From Chloroflexota bacterium (GTDB taxonomy: Bacteria; Chloroflexota; Dehalococcoidia; UBA2979): a DNA stretch of 59,138 bases. How positions within the stretch are numbered: the stretch's first letter is position 1; the number at the start of each line of letters is the position of its first letter. The stretch spans positions 131,524 through 190,661 of the forward strand of contig QGNP01000001.1 in assembly GCA_003228125.1 (NCBI GenBank), written 5' to 3'. The notes under the pieces were generated by a model. The model searched no databases. It was not told the origin of the DNA and was given only the letters and a program-made list of their open reading frames with translations. Positions 48,167 through 56,415 of the stretch are shown here, piece after piece. A program made the translations under genes and the position numbers.

Positions 48167-49402
48167 TTGTTAAAAAGAGTATTTCCTAACATTTATGAAG
48201 GTTGGATTGTAGTTGGTGCATCTGGCTTAGTTATGATGTTGTCAGGGAGTACTTTTTTTTATGGATTAAGTGCTATTTTTACTTCTTTATTGATTGAATT
48301 TCAATGGAGCGTTGCAGCCACCTCTCTTGCTTTTTCACTTAGAACGGAAGTTCAAGGATTAACTGGACCAATTATTGGATTAAGTATCGATAGGTTGGGG
48401 CCAAAATTTACCATTATGACTGGGATCATTGTTGCTGGACTTGCTCTTTTTGCACTCTCATTCATCAATAATTTATTACAATTTTATCTTGTCATGTTAA
48501 TTTCTGCTTTAGGAATAGGTGCAGCAGGCGGGCAAGTTGGCATGGCAGCTGTAGCAACTTGGTTTGTTAAAAAAAGAGGACGTGCTCTTTCAATCATGAC
48601 TGTTGGAGGTGGTATTTCTGGTGCTTTAGTATTTATTGTCGCTTGGTTAGTTGAATCATTTGGATGGAGAATGGCAGTGCAGATACTCTCTGTTTATTAT
48701 TTAGTGATAGGTATTTTTTGTGCCTTCAACATTAGATCTCGACCGACAGATCATCATCAGCCAATGGATGGGATTGCAGAAATTAATAATAATCCCTTGA
48801 ATCAAATTCGTGGTTATGGATTAAGAATGGCTTTAAAAAAAAATGCACTATGGGCTATATCAATTTCAACATCTTTTTGTCTTTTTGCAGGTGTTCCGGT
48901 TATTTTACTAACGATTCCTTTTTTAGAATCACTTGATTATTCAAAAACTACAGCAAGCACTGGAATGATCGCATTTACGGTTTCAACTGTTATTGGTAGG
49001 TTAGGTTCTGGTTATTTAGCAGATATATATGGAAATAAAAAAATTTTAATAATAGGATATCTTTTTGTAAGCATTGGAACTGGGCTATTATTTTTTGCTG
49101 ACACATTGTATTTGACGATGGCTTTTCTTTTAATTATTGGCCCAGGATTCGGTGCAACAATTCCAGTTAGAGCTTCGCTTATTGCAGAATATTTCGGCAC
49201 TACTTCATTCGGTACAATTAATGGATTTTGTGTATTTTTTTCAAGTTTTGGCGCAGTACTGGGCCCTTGGATTACAGGTAAATTAGTTGACATAACGGGT
49301 AGCTATAGCTACGGGTGGCTGATAGTAGGACTTCTATCTTTTCTTGCTATTCCGATATTGTTTTTTTCAAAGCCACCAGTACATAATAATATTGAGGCAT
49401 GA
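48167..49402 (+). CDS. MFS transporter, OFA/monocarboxylate-like
   Basis: A 411-residue, 12-span MFS protein. YEGWIVVGASGLVMMLSG at the start, the GPIIGLSIDRLGPKFTIMTG loop motif and GSGYLADIYGNKKILI in the second half fit the oxalate/formate antiporter and monocarboxylate group. The TTG start comes one base after the stop of the binding protein gene, and its stop overlaps the next hydrolase ATG. Probable role is uptake of a carboxylate used by this cluster. Confidence 0.88.
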   Translation: MLKRVFPNIYEGWIVVGASGLVMMLSGSTFFYGLSAIFTSLLIEFQWSVAATSLAFSLRTEVQGLTGPIIGLSIDRLGPKFTIMTGIIVAGLALFALSFINNLLQFYLVMLISALGIGAAGGQVGMAAVATWFVKKRGRALSIMTVGGGISGALVFIVAWLVESFGWRMAVQILSVYYLVIGIFCAFNIRSRPTDHHQPMDGIAEINNNPLNQIRGYGLRMALKKNALWAISISTSFCLFAGVPVILLTIPFLESLDYSKTTASTGMIAFTVSTVIGRLGSGYLADIYGNKKILIIGYLFVSIGTGLLFFADTLYLTMAFLLIIGPGFGATIPVRASLIAEYFGTTSFGTINGFCVFFSSFGAVLGPWITGKLVDITGSYSYGWLIVGLLSFLAIPILFFSKPPVHNNIEA

Positions 49403-50229
49403 GAATGACTAAAGAAAATAGTTTGCTGATTAATAATATAAATATTTCTTATACAGACTCTCAAAATGGATTTCCGGTAATTTTTCAACATGGTTATACC
49501 AACTCCAAAAAGGTATGGGCAGAGTTAATTCCTTTTTTAATTAATGATTACAGATGCATTACTTTTGATTCAAGAGGATGTGGTGAATCTGATAGGCCAC
49601 AGGAAGGCTTTACATTAGATGGCTATGTTTCTGATATTATTGCCATTGCAGATACTTTAGGAATAGAAAAATTTAACTTTGTTGGACATAGCATGGGTGG
49701 CCTAATTGGGATGTGGTTAGCTTGTAAAATTCCTGAAAGAATTAACAAGATGATCTTAATTGCTCCTGCTCCATCTAATGGAATTAATGATGGATTGCTT
49801 TTTGAAGATATGATGAAAAGAAATCGAAAAATAAGAAAAGATCAAGATATTGATATTCTTATTCAGGAAAGAATACGAACATCGTCAATGCCAATTACTG
49901 AACAACAAGCAAGAGAACGTTCTTATGATTTTTTAGATGTTAGTGATGAGCACTTTGAGCAATCTGGGCAGATGATATTAAATGCTAATATTCAAACTCA
50001 CTTAAAAGAAATTTTGAATGATGTTTTGTATATAGCTGGTGCAGCAGATTTCCTTATAAAAGATAATTTAAAAGATTATTTGTTAATGAGAAATGCTACC
50101 TTACACGTTTTTAGCAGGATAGGGCATAGTATTCCCAGAGAAATTCCAAAAGAATGCGCATTAGTCATGAAAGATTTTTTTAAACATGGGGTAGTAAATT
50201 TTAAAACTTTAAATAATAATAAAAGATGA
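49399..50229 (+). CDS. Alpha/beta hydrolase
   Basis: A 276-residue alpha/beta hydrolase with FQHGYTNSKKVW, the nucleophile elbow VGHSMGGLIGMWLA and the C-terminal RIGHSIPREIP histidine. The Asp is probably in LYIAGAADFLI. It overlaps the MFS gene by four bases (ATGA) and is followed by a gamma carbonic anhydrase-like gene after seven bases. Ester, lactone or C-C bond hydrolysis are all possible. Confidence 0.89.
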   Translation: MRMTKENSLLINNINISYTDSQNGFPVIFQHGYTNSKKVWAELIPFLINDYRCITFDSRGCGESDRPQEGFTLDGYVSDIIAIADTLGIEKFNFVGHSMGGLIGMWLACKIPERINKMILIAPAPSNGINDGLLFEDMMKRNRKIRKDQDIDILIQERIRTSSMPITEQQARERSYDFLDVSDEHFEQSGQMILNANIQTHLKEILNDVLYIAGAADFLIKDNLKDYLLMRNATLHVFSRIGHSIPREIPKECALVMKDFFKHGVVNFKTLNNNKR

Positions 50230-50236
50230 GGTTGTT

Positions 50237-50749
50237 ATGCCTATATATAAATTAAATAATTTGAGTCCATCAGTGCATCCATCAGCATTTATTGCTCCTT
50301 CTGCTGATATTGTAGGTGATGTGACTATTGAAGCTAATGTTTCGATATGGTTTGGTGCTGTTTTAAGAGGGGATGCTGGAAGTATTATTATTGGAGAAAA
50401 TTCTAATATTCAAGATCTCTGTATTTTACATGAAAATGTCATAATTGGTAAGAATTGTGTTTTAGGCCATGGGGTACTTGCACATGGCATAATCATGGAA
50501 GATGGGGCAGCAATAGGGAATGGAGCACTAGTGCACGAAGGATCTGTTATTGGAAAAGGTGCAGTTATTGCAGCTGGTGCAGTTATTAATGCAAATACTG
50601 AAGTGCCAGCAAATACACTATGGATGGGTGTTCCAGCAAAAATGAAAGGGAATGTTCCTTCAAGAATTAAAGATAGATTCCAAGGAACAATTGATGATTA
50701 CTTAGATTTGAGAGTCTTGTATGCGAATAGTCTCTCGGAAGACAATTAA
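50237..50749 (+). CDS. Gamma-class carbonic anhydrase-like hexapeptide protein
   Basis: A 170-residue left-handed beta-helix. The metal histidines are visible as His65 (ILHENV), His78 and His83 (LGHGVLAHG), with the spacing of CamH/YrdA-type proteins. The helix ends in TLWMGVPAKMKGN, followed by a C-terminal helix. Such proteins bind zinc or iron and often act on CoA thioesters or bicarbonate, so the reaction is unproven. A GAGGTTGTT ribosome site precedes the ATG. Confidence 0.88.
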   Translation: MPIYKLNNLSPSVHPSAFIAPSADIVGDVTIEANVSIWFGAVLRGDAGSIIIGENSNIQDLCILHENVIIGKNCVLGHGVLAHGIIMEDGAAIGNGALVHEGSVIGKGAVIAAGAVINANTEVPANTLWMGVPAKMKGNVPSRIKDRFQGTIDDYLDLRVLYANSLSEDN

Positions 50750-50771
50750 AATAATGATATAGGATATTTAA

Positions 50772-51821
50772 ATGAGCAAAAAAAAATTTCAAATATTATC
50801 AGCAAGTCATTCATTTCAATTAGAAATTGAATTAATTAATGATAATATTTGGTTTCATAAAGATGATATGAGGGAAAAATTCGGTTGGATTTTAAAGCCA
50901 GAAGGTCTATGTAAAGAAGAAGTATGCATTCCTTTAAAGGAACCATTACTTTTACTTAATAATGACCATGTAAACATTAATCAATTTGCTAAAGAATTAA
51001 ATAGGCCAATTGCATCTGAAGTTAGTAAAGGAGTCATCGTTTTAGGCGAATCTGCATCTGATAGAGCTAATTGGTTATATGCTGAACAAGCACCTGATTT
51101 TGAATTACCTGATTTAAATGGCAATATGCACAGACTTTCAGAACATTTTGGTAAAAAACTATGCCTTGTAGTGCATGCGTCTTGGTGAGGATGCAGAGAA
51201 GATTTGCCAGTTTGGCAAACAATTTATTCAGAACTTTCCCAGTATAACTTTTCAGTATTTTCTATAATGGAAGATAAAAATATTGAAGATGCTAGACCAT
51301 GGATTGAAAAATCAGGAGCTAAATTTCCATGTACAATTGACACCAATCATATAATTTCTGATTTATATAATATGTTTAATGTCCCCACTGTAGTGTGGAT
51401 TGATGAAAATGGGAAAATTGTTAGGCCAAATGATGTTGTCGTAATGAATGAAGGTGGAGCAAAATTAGTTAAAGTTGATCCAGAAACTTATATAGAAAAA
51501 ATCAGAAGATGGGTTATAAATAATGATCCACCAATGAATTCAAATGATGACTTTATAAAATATAAACAACAACGTGAACATACAGACAATGAACAAGTAG
51601 CTCGTGCAGAATTTTTAATAGGACAATGGTTGTATAACAATGGAGAACTTGAACTCGCTACGCAGCATTTTGAAACAGCTACTGAACTTTCACCAGCAGA
51701 CGTAATGATACAGCGTGGCACGATGTCAATGAGAGGAATGGATCCAATGAAAGATTATGGTCCAATTGCAGGTAATATTATTAAAAAAGGCCTTAGATTG
51801 TATAGGCCTATTAGGGATTAA
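50772..51821 (+). CDS. Selenocysteine-containing thioredoxin-fold protein with TPR-like tail (UGA at 51186)
   Basis: One continuous frame of 350 codons crosses a TGA at 51186-51188. The context is VVHASW-U-GCREDLPVWQ, where TlpA/ResA and AhpC-type redoxins have their active site (ASWCGPC), so the TGA is read as Sec139 and Cys141 is the resolving residue. UGC has one residue between the two redox atoms instead of two. Residues 1-95 are a separate domain I do not recognise, 107-245 are the redoxin fold (APDFELPDLNG, VPTVVWIDENGK), and 265-320 resemble a TPR helix pair. A SECIS-like hairpin follows the UGA. There is no signal peptide, so it is cytoplasmic. It sits between the gamma carbonic anhydrase-like gene and a crotonase, in the same direction and with spacings of 22 and 9 bases. 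Confidence 0.9.
51203..51219 (+). promoter_or_regulatory. Candidate bacterial SECIS element
   Basis: The sequence TTTGCCA (51203-51209) and TGGCAAA (51213-51219) form a 7-bp perfect stem with a GTT loop, or a 6-bp stem with loop AGTTT. The loop G is 22 bases after the TGA, within the 16-37 base window known for SelB-recognised elements, and the loop carries the G-U pair needed for SelB contact. Confidence 0.7.
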
Positions 51822-51830
51822 GGAATAGAG

Positions 51831-52640
51831 ATGTCATATAAAAATTATGAAACACTAGTTGTTACTGTAGATGATTATGTTGCTACTGTGCGCATGAATA
51901 GGCCTGAAAAATTAAATGCTTTTAATCAAGTCATGGGTAGGGAATTGATTAAAATTACTGATGATCTCAAAAATGATAATGATGTTAGGTGTATTGTTTT
52001 AACTGGAACTGGCAGAGGATTTTGCTCAGGAGTTGATCTTGGACAAGATAGATCACAAGGCGATGATAATTTATTTAATAGAGGAATGTTAGATGAACAT
52101 GGTTTTAGTGGCAGGGTTGCATTGGCATGGAATCAGATTGATAAACCAACTATTGCATCAATTAATGGAGTTGCTGCAGGCGGAGGATTAGGCCTTGCAA
52201 TGCTACAAGATATAAGAATTACTTGTAAATCTGCTAGGTTGATTCCAATTTTTACAAGAAGAGGCATACCTCCAGAATTAGGAATGAGTTGGACCGCCCC
52301 TAATCTTATTGGTTATAGTAAAACCCTTGAATGGTTTTATACTGGTAACGAGCTTTCAGGTCAAGCAGCTTTTGATATTGGCATTGCTAATCATGTTGTC
52401 GATGATGATAAACTTGTCGAAACAACAATGAATCTTGCAAAGAGAATTTCGGAGTGGAGCTCTCCTATTGCAAATAGATTAACTAAACGAACTGTATATG
52501 CGAGCTTAAATGCGGATAGTTTAGAAAATCATTTAATTTATGAAGCGATGAATGTAGGCTTAGGTAGCGCAACAGAAGATACCATTGAAGGCAGGCAGTC
52601 AGTAATTGAGAAAAGAAAGCCAAACTATAAAGGTAAGTAA
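51831..52640 (+). CDS. Enoyl-CoA hydratase/isomerase (crotonase) family
   Basis: A 269-residue crotonase. FCSGVDLGQD and GVAAGGGLGLAMLQDIRI are the oxyanion pockets; TRRGIPPELGMSW gives the acid Glu in the IPPEL position that is typical of a subgroup with the RRG-PE-G-SW pattern. It lies 9 bases after the selenoprotein gene on the same strand and converges on a hydrolase gene. Confidence 0.9.
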   Translation: MSYKNYETLVVTVDDYVATVRMNRPEKLNAFNQVMGRELIKITDDLKNDNDVRCIVLTGTGRGFCSGVDLGQDRSQGDDNLFNRGMLDEHGFSGRVALAWNQIDKPTIASINGVAAGGGLGLAMLQDIRITCKSARLIPIFTRRGIPPELGMSWTAPNLIGYSKTLEWFYTGNELSGQAAFDIGIANHVVDDDKLVETTMNLAKRISEWSSPIANRLTKRTVYASLNADSLENHLIYEAMNVGLGSATEDTIEGRQSVIEKRKPNYKGK

Positions 52641-52648
52641 ATTAATTA

Positions 52649-53488
52649 TTAATTAATATAATTATTAATGATTTCTGCCCATTGAGTAGGATTTTTTTCT
52701 AAATTCATTAAAGAAGGACTTTTTGGTCTTATTCCTTCACCATTTGGAATGCCATTTACGAAGTCATTATGTTGGACGCCTAGAGCACTTTCACTTCCAT
52801 GTACAATTAATGTTGGGACTGTAATTTTTTTAATTTCTTCAAAAAAATTATACTTTAACATGCAAAAAGGTATAGCTCCCTCCCATCCAAAATCAGCATA
52901 AATATCTTCAACATTTTCTCGCGAATCCAATATTAAATGATCTATAACTTTATCCATAACCCTATTAAGGTTGGCATCAGGATCGCTGCCACCATTTTTT
53001 TTCCAGATATCTAATAGATGACTGCCATTATTTTTGACTGGATAATAATTATGAGCTTTAAATAATCTCTCTTTTCCGCCTTCTAAATTGGCGTAATGAA
53101 ATGGTTCTTGAATGATCAATTTATTAATTTTATTACTGTAGAGCGCTGCGAAAGACATTGCTAATGCTGAACCAGTATGAGTAGCAAAAATATCAGTTTT
53201 GTCAATGCCTAATGAATCTAGAAACCAAAGCATTGTTTCAGCATATTGATTCATCTCTGTGTAAGGAGTTGAGGGCCTAGCAGATTGTCCGCATCCCATC
53301 ATTGTCATGGCTATAACTCTTCTATTTTGAGCCACTCTCCACATATGCTGATCGTATTGCCTTGATGATTGAGGGAGTCCATGTAAAAGTAATAGTGGTT
53401 TTCCTTTTCCTATTTCACGATATTCAATTTCTCCGTCAGGAGTTTGTATCATTCCTCTTTGCGGTCGATTTTCACTGTTCACTGTCAT
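52649..53488 (-). CDS. Alpha/beta hydrolase with His at the nucleophile position
   Basis: A 279-residue alpha/beta fold protein. The HGLPQSSRQYD oxyanion loop is normal, but the elbow reads FATHTGSALAM, so His stands where the catalytic Ser is expected (compare GLSTGS in the neighbour at 53603). The same His-Thr-Gly elbow occurs in a known subgroup of this fold. It could be a lyase, cofactor-free dioxygenase-like or inactive protein. AAGGAGGGT is a near-perfect ribosome site before the ATG. It is divergent from the next hydrolase gene. Confidence 0.87.
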   Translation of the reverse strand: MTVNSENRPQRGMIQTPDGEIEYREIGKGKPLLLLHGLPQSSRQYDQHMWRVAQNRRVIAMTMMGCGQSARPSTPYTEMNQYAETMLWFLDSLGIDKTDIFATHTGSALAMSFAALYSNKINKLIIQEPFHYANLEGGKERLFKAHNYYPVKNNGSHLLDIWKKNGGSDPDANLNRVMDKVIDHLILDSRENVEDIYADFGWEGAIPFCMLKYNFFEEIKKITVPTLIVHGSESALGVQHNDFVNGIPNGEGIRPKSPSLMNLEKNPTQWAEIINNYIN

Positions 53489-53602
53489 AATGACCCTCCT
53501 TACTAGTGCTTGATTATTCTAACATAGAGACATAAAGAATGATAATAAATATTCTGATGAAAAAAAATACATTAGTTTTAGTTCTTGAATTACCATATAA
53601 AT

Positions 53603-54382
53603 ATGAAAGTTTTAAGAAATTTTATTGATACAAGTTTTGGCCAAGTTCATTATAGGGATATTGGCTCAGGTATTCCTATTGTACTTTTACATATGACTCC
53701 AGGATCTTCATTAATATATCAAGAATGCTTGAAAGAACTAGGAGTAGGTGGCTTTCATGCAATTGCCATGGACACTATGGGCTATGGTGACAGTGAATCG
53801 ATTGGTGAAAATCGTACTATTGATGATTTTGCCGATACAGTGATATCTTTAATTGAAATATTAAAACTTTCTGAAGTTATTTTAGTTGGCTTAAGCACTG
53901 GTAGCATTATTGCAGCTGCTGTAGCAATTAATCGCCCTGATCTAATTAAAAAGTTAGTCTTAGTTGAACCAGGAGTCTTTAATACTCCTGATAGACAAAA
54001 AAAAGGATATTTTGGCACAAGACCTGATTTAGATAAAGATGGAAATTACTTACAAAAAAGATGGTTGCAAATTAGTAAAGGATTTGGAGGTAATCTTACA
54101 CTGAATCAAGCGCATGTGCTTTTTTTAGATGCTTTAAGATCTACGGAACATCAACATGAAGCATATCAAGCATTAATACACTATGATCTATTGAATAATT
54201 TAAATAAAATTCATATGCCTACAATGTTGATGACAGGCAAATTGTCAAATCGGACAGTCCCGATTTCTATATTTTTAGATGGGATAAAGCATTCAATACA
54301 TAGAGAAATTCCCAACGCAGCAAATGCTCCTCCTTTAGAGAATCCGATAGATTTTGTAGAAAATTTGATCCAATGGTTATAG
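53603..54382 (+). CDS. Alpha/beta hydrolase
   Basis: A 259-residue alpha/beta hydrolase with LLHMTPGSSLIYQE, the elbow VGLSTGSIIAAAVA with Ser, and a C-terminal KHSIHREIPNAANAP histidine region. ATG 53603 is preferred to an upstream TTG. It overlaps the amidohydrolase gene by ten bases, so the two are translated together. A meta-cleavage type C-C hydrolase or esterase role is possible. Confidence 0.86.
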   Translation: MKVLRNFIDTSFGQVHYRDIGSGIPIVLLHMTPGSSLIYQECLKELGVGGFHAIAMDTMGYGDSESIGENRTIDDFADTVISLIEILKLSEVILVGLSTGSIIAAAVAINRPDLIKKLVLVEPGVFNTPDRQKKGYFGTRPDLDKDGNYLQKRWLQISKGFGGNLTLNQAHVLFLDALRSTEHQHEAYQALIHYDLLNNLNKIHMPTMLMTGKLSNRTVPISIFLDGIKHSIHREIPNAANAPPLENPIDFVENLIQWL

Positions 54383-55230
54383 ATTTACAGGTACATTTTT
54401 GGGAAGATCATTCTGAAAAACATCCACACTTAGATATTTCAAATCCTAATTTACCTTATCCATTTGGGCCCGCACAAATGTTACCTTTAATGAAGGATGC
54501 AGGGGTGGATCATGCAGTTATTGTACCGCCTGGATTTATGGGTTCTGATAATGAATATGCTTTAAATTGTGCCAAAGATTATCCAGAATCATTTTCAGTA
54601 ATGGGATTAATTGATATTTCATCTGATAATTTATTAAATCAATTAGAAACTTGGCTTGATCAAAAAGGAATGATAGGCATCCGAACACATTTGAGTAAAA
54701 GAATGAGAGATCGCTGGCCTAATGCAAGATCTGGAAATATTTTATGGGAATTATGTAGTAATTTTTCAATTCCTGTTGCTGTTTTTGCATCCGGCGAGGC
54801 AAAATATTTGAAAAATATTTTGGTTCAATATCCAAATTTAAAACTAATTATTGATCATTTTGGATTGCCACCAATTGATATAACTAGAAAGAATGGTATT
54901 GACGAGCAAAATTTAGCTGATATTTTATCTCTGTCTAAATTTGAGAATGTTTATATTAAGACTTCTACTCTTCCAGTTCGATCTCATGCAGCTTATCCAT
55001 TTGATGATATGAAGCAAGTTGTAAAAATGACATATAATGCTTTTGGTCCTCAAAGAATGCTTTGGGCAACTGATTTTACTCAATCCTTATCAAGGTTGGG
55101 ATCAACATATAAAGAAGAAATTTATTTTTGGCAATTTGCAATGCCATTTTTGAAAGACGAAGATATTGATTGGATTTTAGATAAATCTGCACGAGAATTT
55201 TTTCCGCATCTCTCTTTACTGAATAATTAA
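54373..55230 (+). CDS. Amidohydrolase-2 family metal-dependent hydrolase/decarboxylase
   Basis: A 285-residue TIM-barrel protein of the ACMSD/amidohydrolase-2 family. The first metal motif is DLQVHFW, where Gln takes the place of the first His of Asp-x-His-x-His; later ligands appear as IDHFGLPP and the Asp of WATDFTQS. Relatives include decarboxylases and lactonases, and the Gln form (IDxQVH) recurs in that group. It overlaps the preceding hydrolase gene and, at the other end, the ThDP subunit gene by four bases. Confidence 0.87.
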   Translation: MVIDLQVHFWEDHSEKHPHLDISNPNLPYPFGPAQMLPLMKDAGVDHAVIVPPGFMGSDNEYALNCAKDYPESFSVMGLIDISSDNLLNQLETWLDQKGMIGIRTHLSKRMRDRWPNARSGNILWELCSNFSIPVAVFASGEAKYLKNILVQYPNLKLIIDHFGLPPIDITRKNGIDEQNLADILSLSKFENVYIKTSTLPVRSHAAYPFDDMKQVVKMTYNAFGPQRMLWATDFTQSLSRLGSTYKEEIYFWQFAMPFLKDEDIDWILDKSAREFFPHLSLLNN

Positions 55231-55805
55231 TTTCTTTTCAATGATTCAATAAAAACATTTCTTTTTTCAGTACTGTAGAGTTGTTTAAAATTATCTTTGA
55301 ATTTTTTTTTACCAGGCTTTAAGTGCAGTTCTATAAATGTTAGTTTTTTATTTTTTAGTATTATAGGAATTAATTTACCCCATTCATTTAAATCATTAAT
55401 TGAGTAACATTTTTCATACCCAGCTGTTTTAGCTATGTTACTAAATAATCCTTCCTTGTATCCTGGAATAGGTATGCTGCCATTCGTTTCATAAATTTCA
55501 TTTACGCATACACAATGAATGAGGTTATTGGGCTTGATATTACCTATTGTTACTAATGATCCTAGATTCATTAGTAAGCTTCCATCGCCATCTAAGACAA
55601 TGATTTTTTTATCAGGTCTACCTACAGCAAGTCCTAATGCATGAGATGAAGCTTGCCCCATTGCTCCAGTAAATGTATAGTCCAATTTAGATTTTGATAA
55701 ATTGGACCAGGTTGTTGCAGCTTGGTACACTGAAACAACTATTTCATCTGTTCTAGATTTATTCAGTAATAATAATGCATCTGTTCTATCAATAGCTTTT
55801 TTCAT
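55227..55805 (-). CDS. ThDP-dependent decarboxylase, beta (cofactor-binding) subunit
   Basis: A 192-residue ThDP C-terminal type domain. The Mg/diphosphate motif is VLDGDGSLLMNLGSLVT with NNLIHCVCVNEIYETNG as its far end; TGAMGQASSHALGLAVG is the entrance loop. It resembles the beta chain of sulfopyruvate (ComE) and phosphonopyruvate decarboxylases, which act as alpha/beta complexes on 2-oxoacids. It overlaps the alpha gene by four bases and the amidohydrolase end by four. The 2-oxoacid substrate is not determined. Confidence 0.88.
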   Translation of the reverse strand: MKKAIDRTDALLLLNKSRTDEIVVSVYQAATTWSNLSKSKLDYTFTGAMGQASSHALGLAVGRPDKKIIVLDGDGSLLMNLGSLVTIGNIKPNNLIHCVCVNEIYETNGSIPIPGYKEGLFSNIAKTAGYEKCYSINDLNEWGKLIPIILKNKKLTFIELHLKPGKKKFKDNFKQLYSTEKRNVFIESLKRN

Positions 55806-56308
55806 TCTTGAGGAACTCCACCTATTAATACTACATGTGGCTGAGCATTATTATACGCGTTATTAATAATGGGTATAATTGATGGCTCTTGACCATTTTT
55901 ATCAATGTAAGTAAAAGAGGTGTCCATTGCAGTTAAAATAGATTGCATAATTTTTATTCCATATCTTTCTGAATTATTTGGATCAAATCCTGACTTATGG
56001 CGAAGAAGTCCTACTAGAAATACAGATGGATTCTGTATTTCCATACTTACTGCTCTCAAACTATTAATTGAATCAAGTAATCCTGTATGTTGAATTAAAA
56101 TAACAGATTTTTTACCTGCAGCATAAAGGCCTGCAGAAATTGAAATTGCTTCATCCTCTTTGCAGACCTGTATTACTTGGAATCTTTTGTCTTTGAACAA
56201 TGGCTTTAAGACATGTTCGCTAGTAGTGATATCTGGAAGTGATAAGATATATTCTATATTTGAGGCAGCAAGAGCTGAAATGATTTCTTTTCCAACAAGT
56301 TGTTTCAT
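55802..56308 (-). CDS. ThDP-dependent decarboxylase, alpha (PYR domain) subunit
   Basis: A 168-residue ThDP N-terminal PYR domain. The glutamate that activates the cofactor lies in VCKEDEAISISAGLYAAG near residue 53, and IQHTGLLDSINSLRAVSME is the ComD/phosphonopyruvate-type helix. It starts at ATG 56306-56308 and is coupled with the beta gene. It is divergent from an SDR gene, with a 21-bp inverted repeat in the shared 100-base gap. Confidence 0.87.
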   Translation of the reverse strand: MKQLVGKEIISALAASNIEYILSLPDITTSEHVLKPLFKDKRFQVIQVCKEDEAISISAGLYAAGKKSVILIQHTGLLDSINSLRAVSMEIQNPSVFLVGLLRHKSGFDPNNSERYGIKIMQSILTAMDTSFTYIDKNGQEPSIIPIINNAYNNAQPHVVLIGGVPQE

Positions 56309-56368
56309 AATTTACATTCTAGTTCTTTTTAAGTCTATTTATCAACAAAGCATTTGTAAGCTTTATTG

Positions 56369-56415
56369 ATTGCATATCTTTCCTTATAATAAATTTATAA
56401 GGAAAGATATGCAAT
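56369..56415. promoter_or_regulatory. 21-bp perfect inverted repeat over an SDR ribosome site and start codon
   Basis: Arms 56369-56389 and 56395-56415 are exact complements with a 5-base spacer TAAAT. The right arm includes AAGGAAAG and the ATG at 56409. In RNA it would be a long hairpin hiding the ribosome site; in DNA it could be a repressor operator for this gene and the divergent decarboxylase. Confidence 0.85.

Noticed and set aside
51204-51821. A separate gene starting at TTG 51204 after the TGA
   Set aside because: It would begin in the middle of the redoxin fold, just after the active site, and the upstream frame supplies the missing strand and Trp.
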